Shown piece by piece: positions 42,787 to 52,741 of a stretch of DNA of 64,000 bases. The notes beneath the pieces are model-generated. The model did no database searches, was not told where the DNA came from, and saw only the letters and a program-made list of their open reading frames with translations. The DNA lies in contig NC_091195.1 of NCBI RefSeq assembly GCF_040958095.1, positions 30,004,324 to 30,068,323 on the forward strand, given 5' to 3'. Source of the stretch: Procambarus clarkii (lineage: Eukaryota; Arthropoda; Malacostraca; Decapoda; Cambaridae). The number at the start of each line of letters is the position of its first letter. The stretch's first letter is position 1. The translations under genes and the position numbers were made by a program.

Positions 42787-44721
42787 ATGATAACCCCTGT
42801 TTCGGCTGCTTCTGGCTTACCTTTTCAGGCTCGTGGGGTGGGCGACCAAGCCCCCGAGTCGGTCCGTATTGGAAGACCGGGCTCTGTAGCCTCCGCTGCA
42901 TTGGGCCCCGACCTTGCTCCTCCTTTGGCCTCTCTGACTCCTTCCCCTGGCTCCCCTCCCTCCTCTGTGGTTGGGTCGAGCCCCAAGCCCCCAGTGGTGA
43001 CTACCTCGTCCCCTGGCGCGGCTCCTTCTCTAGTTGTTACTACTGCGCCTTTTAACCCCTCTCTCTCTGGGGGTTCTCACCGCCGTTCTCGTCACGGCCG
43101 CCCTCGCTCGATTCCTTCCAGTTCTGCTACCTATCAAGCCTTGTTTGGTCCCGCTTCGTGGGCCAAATATTTTGATCTCCTCCCTCTTGATTCTGCGCCT
43201 CCTGACGATTTCTCCCTTCATCGACATCTCATTGATTCCGTGGATGCCTCCATTACTTTTAACCCCACTCGTCTCGGTACGCGTGTCGTTGCTGCTCCTT
43301 CTCAGGATGCTGCTTCCCGCTTGGCTGCCTTATCCTGCCTTGGCGAGACCCCCGTTCGGGTCTCGAAGAACGTCCAGTTGAATGCCAGTGTTGGCACTAT
43401 TTTGCTCCCGCCCCATGTTGCGACCGGTGTTCGGGACCTACGCGACTGCCATGACGATATTCGACATATCCTCGCTGCCCAGGGCCATTCTATTCTCCAG
43501 GTGGACACGTTTACTCGTCCCCCTCGTGGTAGTCGCCGTCAACCCCTCCGGGTTGTGAAGATTACCTTTGATGGTAGGACCCTTCCACCCTCTGTCATTC
43601 TTGCTGGTGCCAGGTGCTCTGTCCAGGAGTACATTCCTTCTCCTCGGCTCTGCAACAAGTGCTGGAGGTTTGGGCATGGTGCCCTCCGCTGCTCCGGGAC
43701 TGTCTCTCTCTGTCCTTTGTGTGGTGGCGAAGGTCACTCTAAGTCGGAGTGCGCTTCTCCCCAGGCTCGTTGCCTCAACTGCGGTGAGGCCCATCCTACC
43801 TTCTCCCGTGCGTGTGTCCATTACAAGCTTGAGGCAGCCATCCTCAACTTGAAGCACCGGGAGCGTTTATCTTTTCCTGAGGCGAGGCGCCAGGTTCGCC
43901 GGCTCCCGCCTTATGCTAATATCTCTTATGCTCGCGTGTTGCGCTCTTCCTCTCCTCGTCCTTCCCGCCTTCCTCAGACTCACAACCGTTTCCAGGCCTT
44001 GGACCCTGATGCGCCCACTGCCCCCTCCTCTGTCCCTTTGGGTTCTCTCCCGAAGGATCCTCCTCCTGGTCCTCTGTCTGGGGTTCCCCTTCCTTCTACC
44101 CGGTCTGTCGTGTCTTCTGTGTCTCCTTCCTCGTCCCCCTCCGATCCTCCTTCCCATCCTCTTCCTCCATCTATCGGCTCTCCCCGCCGCCTGTCGGTGC
44201 GGGCGGATGTCCATCGCTCTCCTAACGGCCGTCGTGTGTGCTCTCGTTCGGCTTCTCCTGTTGAGACACTGGAGTCCGTTGCCCGGTACGTAGTTGCTGG
44301 GACACCGGTCTCTTTAAGTCAGAAGCGTAAGCCTGGCTCCTCTCCTTCCTCTTCCCCGGCGGGTAAGAAGGCTTCGCTTTCTTCCTCAGCTCCTCCTTCT
44401 GGCTCTGTTGCTCCTTCCACTCCCGTTTCAGTGCTTGCGCCCCCTGTTCCTGCTATGGAGGTTTCTTTGGCCCCTGCTTCCCTTTCGGTTGCTGCTCTTG
44501 CTGGGGTGCGCTCCTCTCTTTCTACTCCCCCTCTTCCTGCTGCTGTCCTTGACTGCTCCTCTCCGTTGTCTCCTCCTCCTCCTCCTCCTCCTCCTCCTCC
44601 GGACCCTGCCCGCCCACCTCTGATCTGTTCTCCCGTTTCCTTCCCTCCGTCTTTGCTCAGTTTACCCATGCCCCCTAACCCTGACTTTGCTGACCCTGAT
44701 CCCGACCCTGATATTCTTTAA
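42787..44721 (+). CDS. ORF1 gag-like RNA-binding protein of the I-group LINE
   Basis: 644 residues from an ATG at 42787. A Pro/Ser-rich N-terminus (1-110) is followed by a globular region (FGPASWAKYFDL, about 118-280) resembling the RRM-like gag of I/jockey elements. Then come three zinc knuckles at about residues 292-350: CNKCWRFGHGALRC (C-x2-C-x4-H-x4-C), CPLCGGEGHSKSEC, and CLNCGEAHPTFSRAC (C-x2-C-x3-H-x6-C). The C-terminal 290 residues are Ser/Pro-rich with a polyproline tract (about 616-625) and an Asp-Pro repeat at the end. It is expected to coat the element RNA and guide it to the nucleus. It overlaps the start of ORF2 by one base at TAACG. Confidence 0.9.
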   Translation: MITPVSAASGLPFQARGVGDQAPESVRIGRPGSVASAALGPDLAPPLASLTPSPGSPPSSVVGSSPKPPVVTTSSPGAAPSLVVTTAPFNPSLSGGSHRRSRHGRPRSIPSSSATYQALFGPASWAKYFDLLPLDSAPPDDFSLHRHLIDSVDASITFNPTRLGTRVVAAPSQDAASRLAALSCLGETPVRVSKNVQLNASVGTILLPPHVATGVRDLRDCHDDIRHILAAQGHSILQVDTFTRPPRGSRRQPLRVVKITFDGRTLPPSVILAGARCSVQEYIPSPRLCNKCWRFGHGALRCSGTVSLCPLCGGEGHSKSECASPQARCLNCGEAHPTFSRACVHYKLEAAILNLKHRERLSFPEARRQVRRLPPYANISYARVLRSSSPRPSRLPQTHNRFQALDPDAPTAPSSVPLGSLPKDPPPGPLSGVPLPSTRSVVSSVSPSSSPSDPPSHPLPPSIGSPRRLSVRADVHRSPNGRRVCSRSASPVETLESVARYVVAGTPVSLSQKRKPGSSPSSSPAGKKASLSSSAPPSGSVAPSTPVSVLAPPVPAMEVSLAPASLSVAALAGVRSSLSTPPLPAAVLDCSSPLSPPPPPPPPPPDPARPPLICSPVSFPPSLLSLPMPPNPDFADPDPDPDIL

Positions 44722-44723
44722 CG
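44719..44723 (+). promoter_or_regulatory. TAACG stop/start overlap between ORF1 and ORF2
   Basis: The ORF1 stop TAA (44719-44721) shares its last A with an ACG in the ORF2 frame. ORF2 is open from 44712, yet it has no ATG before its endonuclease motif. The LINE SART1 uses UAAUG translational coupling; TAACG is that signal with T changed to C. Initiation at ACG or by reinitiation is inference. Confidence 0.5.
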
Positions 44724-47700
44724 TGCTCTGTTGGTCTTTCGCCTTTGTTTCTTCCTTGTTCTCTGTTTTTGTCCTTTCTCTTCTCGTCGTTGTCCATTCT
44801 TCAATGGAACGTTCGAGGTTATTACGCCAATTTCCTCGAACTCCAACTTCTGGTTTCGCGGTTTTCGCCCCTTTGTGTCTGTCTCCAGGAGCCGATGCTT
44901 GGTGCTCGTCCTGGTCGTTTTCGTGGCTATTCCTTTCTCTCCCCCCCCCCAGCCATTGCTGGGGCTTCTAATTCTTCTGCTCTCTTGATTCGGGCTGATG
45001 TTCCCTTTGTTCCTTTACTTTTTCCTTCGCCTCTCCATTGTTCTGCTGCTCGTATCTTTGTGGGGAAATGGTACACAGTTTGTTCCATTTATCTCCCCCC
45101 GAGTGTCCCGCTCTCTCTTCCTGATTTGAAACACCTCCTAGACTCCTTGCCGGAGCCTGTGCTCCTGCTGGGTGACTTCAATTGTCGTCATTCTCTTTGG
45201 GGTGACGTTCTGACGAATACCCGGGGTCGCCTCCTTGAGCCGTTTCTCCTCTCTTCTTCCCTGTCTCTTCTGAATTCTGGTGAGCCCACTCATTTGGACT
45301 CTCGAACTCGCACCCTTTCTTGTCTTGATCTTTCTCTCTGCTCTTCTTCTCTTTACTTAGATTTCACATGGCAGGTTCTTGATGACCTCCATGGAAGTGA
45401 TCATTTCCCCATCCTTGTTTCCTTTTTCTCTTTTCGCCCTTCCCTCTCTTTCCCTAGGTGGCAGTTTGCTAAGGCGGACTGGACCCTGTTTTCCCTCAGT
45501 GCTACTCTCTCTGACCTCTCCCTTCTGCCCCTCTCTCGCGCTCTCCTCCTTTTTCATGACACTGTCTTCGACGCTGCCCTCCGCTCTATTCCTCGCTCTT
45601 CCTCTCGGGGTCCACGGAAGTGCGTTCCCTGGTGGAATGCGGACTGTGCTCGGGCTGTCCGCTGTAAGCATGCAGCCTGGAAGAAGCACCGCCGTAGGCA
45701 GACGACCGATTCTTTTCTTTTCTTTCGGAAAGCGAGTGCGGTGGCCCGTAGGGCCATCCGTACGGCTAAACGTGAATGTTGGGCATCTTATGTCTCGACA
45801 ATTACGTCCGAAACCCCTCTGGCCCAGATCTGGAAGCGTATCCGCAAGATAGCGGGCAAGTTCGTTCCCGATGTTTCACCGGTCCTTCACCTCCATGATA
45901 CTCTTGTGGCGGACCCGTTGCAGGTCGCTTCCGAACTGGGTTCCCACTTTTCTTCTGTTAGCTCTGGTCTTCATCTTCCCCAATCTTTCCTTCTTCGTAA
46001 ACCTGTCCTTGAGTCTCGTCCTTTAGATTTCTGCACTCATCTTCAGCTTCCCTATAATGATCCCTTCTCTCTCTCTGAACTTCGTTCTGCCCTGGCCCTC
46101 TGCGGTTCTACGGCGGCGGGCTCCGATGGTATTCATTATGAGATGCTTCGCCATCTCCCTCCGAGCACGTCTCAGTATTTACTGAGTCTGTATAATCGGA
46201 TCTGGGAGTCGTCGTCAGTCCCTGAGGACTGGCTCGATGCCGTTGTCCTCCCTGTTCGCAAACCAGGGTCTCTGGGTACTTCCCCTAAGGACTTTCGCCC
46301 TATTGCTCTCACAAGTTGTGTCTGCAAACTCTTTGAACGTATGGTTAACGTTCGTCTGATGTGGTTCCTGGAACACCATCACCTCCTCTCCCCTTCTCAA
46401 TTTGGTTTCCGCAAGTGCCGCAGCACGACAGATGTCCTGGTGAACTTGGAGGTCTATATACGTACTGCTTTTGCTGCGAAGACCTCCGTTGTTGCCGTCC
46501 TTTTTGACCTAGAAAAGGCTTACGACACCACTTGGCGTTATCATATCCTATCTCAACTTCATTCTTTTGGCCTTCGTGGTCATCTCCCTCTCTTTCTCCG
46601 CAGCTTCCTCTCTCGTCGTTCCTTTCGGGTGCGCCTTGGTACCGCTCTCTCTCCCCCTTTTCAGCAATACGATGGTGTGCCCCAGGGTAGTGTTCTGAGC
46701 ACTACTCTTTTTCTGGTTGCCCTCAATGGTCTTCTTTCCTCTCTTCCTTCTGGTGTCTTCTCCGCTCTCTATGTCGATGATCTTACCCTTTGTTGTCAGG
46801 GTGATGATTCGCCTCTCCTTCAACGCCGGCTTCAACTTGCGATTGATGCCGTGTCGTCTTGGGCCACAGGTCATGGCTTCAAGTTCTCTACTTCTAAGAC
46901 TTGTGCCATGACTTTTACGCGGAAACGGGTTGTTCTTCGTCCCTCTTTGTCACTTTATGGTCATCCCCTTGAATACAAAGATTCCGCGAAGCTTTTGGGG
47001 TTATTCCTTGACACTCGTTTGTCTTGGTCTCCCCATATCTCTTACCTCCGTGTTGAGTGCTCTAAGTCCCTTACCCTCCTTCGGGTCTTGTCCCATACTT
47101 CTTGGGGGGCAGATAGGCGCACTCTCCTTGCTTTACATTCCTCTCTCGTCCTGTCTAAGCTCGATTATGGTTGCCCTGCTTACTCGTCTGCTTCTCCTTC
47201 TACTCTTCGCCGTCTTGATGCTTTGCACCATACTGGGTTGCGCCTCAGTTCTGGTGCCTTTCGTTCGACTCCCGTCCTTAGCTTGTATGTTGACACTGGC
47301 TTCCTGTCTCTCCAGGACCGCCGTGATCGCTACTGTCTTCGCTATCTTGCGCGGTCCTTGCAACATCCTTCCTCTCGTCTCTGTCGTGCTTTAACTTTTA
47401 CCCCTCCTGCGGTTCCTGTTCCTCTTCACCACCTCCCTCTTTCTGTCCGGTTATCTCGCCTGCAGGATTCTCTTTCCATTCGTATTTCTGATGTTTCTCC
47501 TCGTGTTGTTCCTTCTTTGCCCCCGTGGAGGGTCCCTCTTCCGCGGTTTTGTACATCCTTGACTCGTATCACTAAAGCTTTTACCCCTCCTACAGTTCTA
47601 AAACGCCTTTTCCTCGAGCACTTTTCTTCTCACTCCCGCTCCGTTTCTGTCTTCACCGATGGGTCTAAGTCAGCGGACGGTGTTGGCTACTCTGTTGTTT

Positions 47701-48470
47701 TTCCTGATCGCACTTATATGTGTCGCTTGCCTCCGGAGACTAGCATCTTTACAGCGGAACTTTATGCTATTCTCTATGCTCTTCGTCTCCTGCTTTCTCG
47801 TTGTCAGTCTTCCTTTGTGGTTGTTGTTGACTCTCGTAGTGCCCTCATGGCTCTCGGGTGCTTTAATCCAGTTCATCCGGTAGTTGTCGAGATCCAGCAT
47901 TGGCTGTTTCTCGTTCACACTAAATTTAAGTCGGTTGAGTTTTGTTGGGTTCCCAGCCATATTGGCGTGTCTTTAAATGAGCGTGCAGATGCTGCCGCTA
48001 AGGAAGCTGTCCGCTCTTGTCCCATCTCTCGTAAAGGCATTCCGTATTCCGACTTTTACCCGGTTATCCATTCCTTAGTCCTTACCCGTTGGCAGGCTTC
48101 TTGGTTGTCTGTTACTGGTAACAAGCTACGTACTCTTAAATGTTGTGTTTCCTCGTGGCCGTCCTCCTTCCACCGTAACCGGCGGTGGGAAACAGCTCTA
48201 GCGAGGTTGCGTATTGGCCATACTCGCTTAACCCATGGTCACTTGATGGAGCGCCGCCCTGCTCCTTATTGTCCTAGTTGCATTGTCCCTCTTACGGTCG
48301 TGCATGTCCTTCTTGAATGTCCTGACTTCCAGGACGAGCGTGTGTCTTGCTTTCCGACCGCCCCTCGCGGTCACCTGTCCCTCGATAGAATTCTTGGTGA
48401 CTCGGATACTTTTGATATCGTTCGCCTTATGCGTTTTTGTTCTCGTATTGGCATCCTTGGTGATATTTAG
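44721..48470 (+). CDS. ORF2 endonuclease - reverse transcriptase - RNase H
   Basis: 1249 codons if begun at the ACG at 44721 (no ATG before about 44894). Endonuclease: SILQWNVRGYYANF, CVCLQEPML (Glu), TVCSIYLPPS, VLLLGDFNCRHSLWGD (GDFN), GSDHFPILVSF (SDH). RT: DFRPIALTSCVCKLFERM, QFGFRKCRSTTDVL, VAVLFDLEKAYDTTW (Asp), DGVPQGSVLSTTLFLVAL, SALYVDDLTLC (YVDD). RNase H: VFTDGSKSADGVGYSVVF, TAELYAILYALR, VVVVDSRSALMAL, FCWVPSHIGVSLNERADAAA; all four acidic positions are present. The C-terminus has a Cys-His box, CPSCIVPLTVVHVLLEC. No stop or frameshift. It would nick the target and copy element RNA in place. Confidence 0.92.
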   Translation, partial: TCSVGLSPLFLPCSLFLSFLFSSLSILQWNVRGYYANFLELQLLVSRFSPLCVCLQEPMLGARPGRFRGYSFLSPPPAIAGASNSSALLIRADVPFVPLLFPSPLHCSAARIFVGKWYTVCSIYLPPSVPLSLPDLKHLLDSLPEPVLLLGDFNCRHSLWGDVLTNTRGRLLEPFLLSSSLSLLNSGEPTHLDSRTRTLSCLDLSLCSSSLYLDFTWQVLDDLHGSDHFPILVSFFSFRPSLSFPRWQFAKADWTLFSLSATLSDLSLLPLSRALLLFHDTVFDAALRSIPRSSSRGPRKCVPWWNADCARAVRCKHAAWKKHRRRQTTDSFLFFRKASAVARRAIRTAKRECWASYVSTITSETPLAQIWKRIRKIAGKFVPDVSPVLHLHDTLVADPLQVASELGSHFSSVSSGLHLPQSFLLRKPVLESRPLDFCTHLQLPYNDPFSLSELRSALALCGSTAAGSDGIHYEMLRHLPPSTSQYLLSLYNRIWESSSVPEDWLDAVVLPVRKPGSLGTSPKDFRPIALTSCVCKLFERMVNVRLMWFLEHHHLLSPSQFGFRKCRSTTDVLVNLEVYIRTAFAAKTSVVAVLFDLEKAYDTTWRYHILSQLHSFGLRGHLPLFLRSFLSRRSFRVRLGTALSPPFQQYDGVPQGSVLSTTLFLVALNGLLSSLPSGVFSALYVDDLTLCCQGDDSPLLQRRLQLAIDAVSSWATGHGFKFSTSKTCAMTFTRKRVVLRPSLSLYGHPLEYKDSAKLLGLFLDTRLSWSPHISYLRVECSKSLTLLRVLSHTSWGADRRTLLALHSSLVLSKLDYGCPAYSSASPSTLRRLDALHHTGLRLSSGAFRSTPVLSLYVDTGFLSLQDRRDRYCLRYLARSLQHPSSRLCRALTFTPPAVPVPLHHLPLSVRLSRLQDSLSIRISDVSPRVVPSLPPWRVPLPRFCTSLTRITKAFTPPTVLKRLFLEHFSSHSRSVSVFTDGSKSADGVGYSVVFPDRTYMCRLPPETSIFTAELYAILYALRLLLSRCQSSFVVVVDSRSALMALGCFNPVHPVVVEIQHWLFLVHTKFKSVEFCWVPSHIGVSLNERADAAAKEAVRSCPISRKGIPYSDFYPVIHSLVLTRWQASWLSVTGNKLRTLKCCVSSWPSSFHRNRRWETALARLRIGHTRLTHGHLMERRPAPYCPSCIVPLTVVHVLLECPDFQDERVSCFPTAPRGHLSLDRILGDSDTFDIVRLMRFCSRIGILGDI

Positions 48471-48553
48471 CGCCCTCTGATTATTTTGCGTATTTGATGG
48501 TGCTACATAGCCTTCCCGGTTTGGTGCCTTCTTTTGATAATTACTTACTTACT

Positions 48554-48566
48554 TAATCTTCTGTTT
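48554..48566. repeat. Target-site duplication, right
   Basis: TAATCTTCTGTTT, identical to 42238-42250. It follows the ACTT-repeat tail of the I-group LINE. Confidence 0.93.
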
Positions 48567-48799
48567 ATTTAGTTAAAATTCCTGCTGTACTGTTGCATTT
48601 TCTGCTGTTGTATCCATCATGTAATTATTTTCAGTTTCTTTTTCTTTTTCTGTTTTTTTAATTCAATTTATGCTTTTGATCTCAATTAGTATTAAGTTTT
48701 AGTCTAATTTATTTTTCACACCTTACCCAAAATGCTGTGTGTATTACTGTATTAGCTTCAGGCATTGTATGTACCTTTACCTGAATAAATATCTTATCT
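48567..48799 (+). mobile_element. 3' end of the A-prime LINE interrupted at 42237
   Basis: 3'UTR with 'aaaatgctgtgtgtattactg' (decayed hairpin near 48730-48742), 'aggcattgtatgta' and a tail AATAAATATCTTATC. It continues the element at 41036-42237. Confidence 0.75.
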
Positions 48800-49138
48800 T
48801 ATCATTGGGTTTATGAGTGTACATAGCAGTGATGTTTTTACATTCTTGTAAAGCCACTAATACGCATAGCATTTCGGGCAGGTCCTGAATCTAACAGATA
48901 TTTTAAGTAGGTAATTTATAGCAAAATTTTAAGAATATTAACAGGTACATTGTAAGAACATTTGATGAAAATTAATAGGTACATTGTAGTAAAATTTGAG
49001 GATTATCAACAGGTACATTGTACCATAGTTTGAGGATTATTAGTAAGTACATTGTAGTAAAATTTGCATTCATCATAACAACCATGATATAATTTAATGA
49101 CAGTGATTATAATGGTAAAGTTGTATGGGTTAGGCACA

Positions 49139-49177
<39 letters not shown>

Positions 49178-50155
49178 AAAAAAAAATAAATAAATAAATA
49201 AATAAAATAAAATAAATATTGGGAGATTGGGTAGCACAAGATACAGTGAAAGTTTTAAGCACTAGGTAGGAGACTATGAGGATAAAATTAGCAGATGGTA
49301 ATTTTAATTTTACTTTTGAATAAGGCATAGGTTGGACAGCTTTTTAAATCGTTAGGAAGTGAGTTTCATAGATTAGGTCCCTTTATTAGCATAGTGTGTT
49401 TACACAGATTTAGTTTGACTCTGGGGATATCAAAGATACAGTATATTTATTTCTGGTGTGGTGATTATGGATTCTATTACATCTGTCAAGGAAGCGTTTC
49501 AAATCAGGATTTCCATTTAGGAACAAGGTTTTGTACATGTAAATGGCACAAGAGAATGTGTGGAGTGAGTTTATGTTTAGCATTTTTAGAGATTTAAACT
49601 GATGGGCTGTGTGTTGTCTAAAAACAAAGTTTGTTATAGTTCTGATAGCAGATTTTTCCTGAGTGATGATTGGCTTGAGATAGTTTGCAGTGGTTGAGCC
49701 CCCAAGCACAGATACCACATGTAAGATAGGGATAGATTAGCATGTAGTATAATGAGAGGAGAGCAGAGTGGGAAACATAATATCTGATTTTACAAAAGTA
49801 TACCAACCATTTTTGATACTTTTTTTTGGTTGTGTGTTGTATGTGGGTGCTGAAGTTGAGTCTCTTGTCTATGTATAGGCCAAGGAACTTTCCATCATTT
49901 ATGTTGCTGATTTTAACATTGTCTAACTGAAGCTGAATTTCATTTGATGATTTGTTTCCAAATAAAATGTAGTATGTCTTTTTTATGTTTACTGTGAGTT
50001 TGTTGGTTGACATCCGTGAACAGACTTTTTTTTAATTCTTTATTTACAACATTATTTAGTGTGTGGGTTGGGATTTGAGTAGATGAGGGTAGTATCGTCA
50101 GGAAATAATATAGGTTTAAGAATGTTAGAGACATTTGGCAGATCACTGATGTATA
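48800..50155 (-). mobile_element. Type A LINE, decayed
   Basis: The 3' end is on the left (48838-48890; the hairpin reads ACGC-ATA-GCAT on the plus strand, with one half-stem mutated). Four diverged ~40-bp units with 'aggtacattgta' lie at 48950-49065. A (TAAA)n array (49137-49216) follows, then the C-terminus and RT on the minus strand (49410-49718; 49618-50013: VHLWMSTNKL-type, DGKFLGLYIDKRLNFSTHIQ). Several frameshifts. Confidence 0.8.
49137..49216. repeat. (TAAA)n microsatellite
   Basis: AAAT/TAAA units in two runs separated by an A-run. TAAA is the tail unit of type A LINEs, so this may be the tail of a second nested element. Confidence 0.9.
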
Positions 50156-50339
50156 CAGGTATAAGATTTCTGTTCTGGAAGAAAACTCGCCTTTGGAATG
50201 GGGTACTTATTTATTAATTAATATTTACTTAATTTACAAATAATAAATTCTTAATTGTTATTAATTACAATTAGTTTTATATAGCTTAGTTAATTGCATG
50301 TACCTAGCACATGGACATTCTTCCCATAACTCATTCATC

Positions 50340-51130
50340 ATAGTCTTAATTATTTATTTATTTATTATTTATTTATATATATACAAGAAGGTACATTGGG
50401 ATTGAGAGGATACATAGCATAGTAATTACATTCTTGTAAAGCCACTAGTACACGCAGAGTTTCGGGCAGGTCCTTAATCTAAGAAAATTTTAAGTAGGTA
50501 AATACTTGCAAAATTTATAAAAATGATAAAAGTTACATAGCAAGAAAAAAATGAAGATAAGAGAAAATTTTAGGTATATTAAAGCACATAGGTAGCTCAG
50601 ATAGATTGCAATGACAGCTTGAATGGTAGTTTAATAAAAATTAATAGGCACAATACAGCATATGGCTAGCACATAAAAGAATTATTAATTATGTGTTAGA
50701 GGAGTTACAGAAGTTTACTAAGCTATGTAAACTAAGACTACTGCCAGAAGTGGAAGCCTATCACTTTGGGGGAGGGGGGGGGGTGGTTCCGGCTCAGCAC
50801 CCCCAAAATAAGACAACATAACAACCATGATAAAAGATGAGCCGCAAGTACAATGGTTTAGAAAGGTAATTAATGGGAATTACAGCGTTTTGGGCTGCTC
50901 CTTAATCTAACAGGTAGTAATACGTAGTTAAGATGTAGCACCATTTGAAGAATGTTATCACGTCTATTGTAAGGAATTTTTTTGAGAATTTTTAATAGGT
51001 ATTTTACGGAAATTTGAGGACTGTCACCAGGTACCTTGTAGCATAAATTATGGATTAGTCTAGTTACATTGTAGAAAATTGCATTCAACATAACAAGCAG
51101 TTAATACTTTGGAGAAGTTGTAAGGCTAAA
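50340..51130 (-). mobile_element. Type A LINE 3' ends, strongly decayed
   Basis: A tail (TTATTTATTTATT, 50347-50372) and 'agccactagtacacgcagagtttcgggcaggtcc' (50440-50475) mark one 3' end. A second diverged one lies at about 50865-51130 ('cagcgttttgggctgctccttaatctaacagg'). The segment between is not coding; a G-run occurs at 50770-50783. Confidence 0.65.
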
Positions 51131-51618
51131 GCAAAGATATTGTTGGTGTGGGTAGCACGAGAACAGTGCTGGGGGAGTACTAGGATGAAACTAAGATGAT
51201 GAAAAAGGTACTTCTTAGTTAACTTTAAATGTGTTATGAGGGTAGTGACTGTACTGAGAGGGCCAATAGTACAAGATAAAAGAGTTCCTAAGATAGTGGC
51301 AATAGGGAGGCCCCGGCCCCCAGGGAATGAATATTCCCAATGATGATAATAACAGTTAGGTTAGAGTAACTCTGTAGTCTAAGGTAATCCCCTATTCCAC
51401 ATTCTGCAGGATAAAAGTAAACTCCTATCTTGTACCTTATTTATTAAACCCTCTAATAACCCCCATATACATTAATCCCCCTATTTACTTTACCATTCTA
51501 CTTTACGTAGAGTGGTAAAGTAAACTATGTGGACCACCTTGGTCCACAGACAGGATGCAAGGTTTACAATTACAAAACTAGGGTAAAGTCTACTTAGAGA
51601 ACAGCACTTTCAAGACTT
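51131..51618. other. Unassigned intergenic sequence
   Basis: No coding potential. Positions 51131-51300 are probably decayed type A LINE, given the matching order of short words; the rest is unrecognised up to the LTR. A self-complementary 'actttaccattctactttacgtagagtggtaaagt' hairpin lies at 51487-51522. Confidence 0.4.
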
Positions 51619-51952
51619 TGTAGCGAGTAGATTATCCCAATAATATACTCGCTCCAAATGCATTGTTAATATGCCTGTCAAACTTTGGAGATGAATGAGG
51701 TGAGGCGTTGCCCGGGCAACACGGTGAGGTGTTGCCCGAGCATATAAGCAGCAGAATAGCAAACATTAACTAGTCTACTTTCAAGTGTGGTCTAGAGCAG
51801 ACACTTGCGAGATACTGTACCGACTCTCAGTGCGCTCAACTCACACCAAAGTATCACCTGTGTACTTCTGTATATTCGACCAAATATATATATAGTATCT
51901 TAGTGTCTGTGTTTATTGTCACCATACTTTACGTAACAATAGAACCGTTACA
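51619..51952 (+). mobile_element. Solo LTR (334 bp) with ACTT duplication
   Basis: Starts TGTAGCGAGTAG, ends GAACCGTTACA and is flanked by ACTT at 51615-51618 and 51953-51956. It contains the palindrome GTTGCCCGGGCAAC (51707-51720) and a TATA-like CATATAAG (51741-51748), which would set plus orientation. A second copy, inverted, is at 59771-60484. No internal retroviral-type genes are adjacent. Confidence 0.75.
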
Positions 51953-51956
51953 ACTT

Positions 51957-52555
51957 GAAGCAGCCTGGGTAGCTACGACCCACGTGGTACCCTAGTCACA
52001 AGGGAGTACACTTAGTGATGCCAAAACACTGGCTTAAAATACCTCTAAACAAACACACACCTAGCTAGTAGCACAGTAAATGCACAGATGGTTACTTAAC
52101 TTATAAAGTACACCCCGAATAAGGTAAGAGAAGAGAGAAGAAGGAGAAGAAACAGAACGCCCAAAGGAGAATGTTGACACCAGCACAGCAGTCTAGACAA
52201 GAGCGAGGGAGAGCCCAGTGACTGAGCTCTCTCAAGCTGCTGCCGTAAGATACCTAGCTGATCGTACAGCCATAAACATTACAAGTCTTCACCGACATTC
52301 ATTACTGGTTACTTTAACAGTTCTAAGAATAGTTGATAACTAGTTCAATATTCCATTTAATAATCAACAAGCTCAGAGTCTGAATAATCTGTGAGTAACA
52401 AGGTTCATCTTATGTCTGGCAAGGAAGACGGAATCAAGGTATGAAAAGCCTCGAGTATAAACATTATTGTTAGCTAAATATCCTTCTTGCCTAACTATTT
52501 AGATTCAATTTGACCTCTGGTTTCCAATATGAACCCAGGGTCGTAACAAAATGGC
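51957..52555. other. Unassigned sequence after the solo LTR
   Basis: No ORF longer than about 60 codons and no similarity to the other repeats. A purine-rich stretch (52126-52160, 'aagagaagagagaagaaggagaagaaac') is the only compositional feature. Confidence 0.4.
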
Positions 52556-52741
52556 AAGTTTGGAACAGCTTTACATCGTTAGGGAGGGAGTTCCAAGGCT
52601 AGTTCCCTTAATTGCATGAAGGGTAAACTCAGACTTAGTTTGCCTCAGGGGATAACAAAGGGATAAAGTTTTTGGTGTTGAGAAAATGTTCTATTACATC
52701 TGCCAAGGAGGGCGTCTGACAGGAATTGCAATTAGGAACAA
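52556..52741 (-). mobile_element. Type A LINE C-terminal scrap
   Basis: Matches the order of 17020-17190 and 49330-49510: 'ggacagcttt..cgttagggagggagttcc', 'cccttaattgcat', 'gatgttctattacatctgccaagg'. It ends where the RNase H LINE begins. Confidence 0.65.

Larger units (their letters stand above)
42251..48553 (+). mobile_element. Complete I-group LINE with RNase H (6.3 kb)
   Basis: A 6303-bp element between perfect 13-bp duplications: 5'UTR 42251-42786, ORF1 42787-44721, ORF2 44721-48470, 3'UTR, and an (ACTT)n tail (48541-48553). A CCHC-bearing ORF1, an endonuclease, RT and RNase H place it in the I group (I/Nimb/Ingi-type; Jockey clade proper lacks RNase H). Both ORFs are open. The sense strand is markedly pyrimidine-rich and GC-rich, unlike the AT-rich surroundings. 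It is the youngest-looking element here. Whether it is active cannot be told from one copy. Confidence 0.93.

Noticed and set aside
42787..48470. GC-rich block as a host gene pair
   Set aside because: Zinc-knuckle gag plus endonuclease/RT/RNase H, a target duplication and a repeat tail identify a LINE.
51371..52547. A larger LTR-like unit from TGTAGTCTAAGG to GTCGTAACA
   Set aside because: Flanks show no duplication and the ends are not repeated elsewhere in the window.
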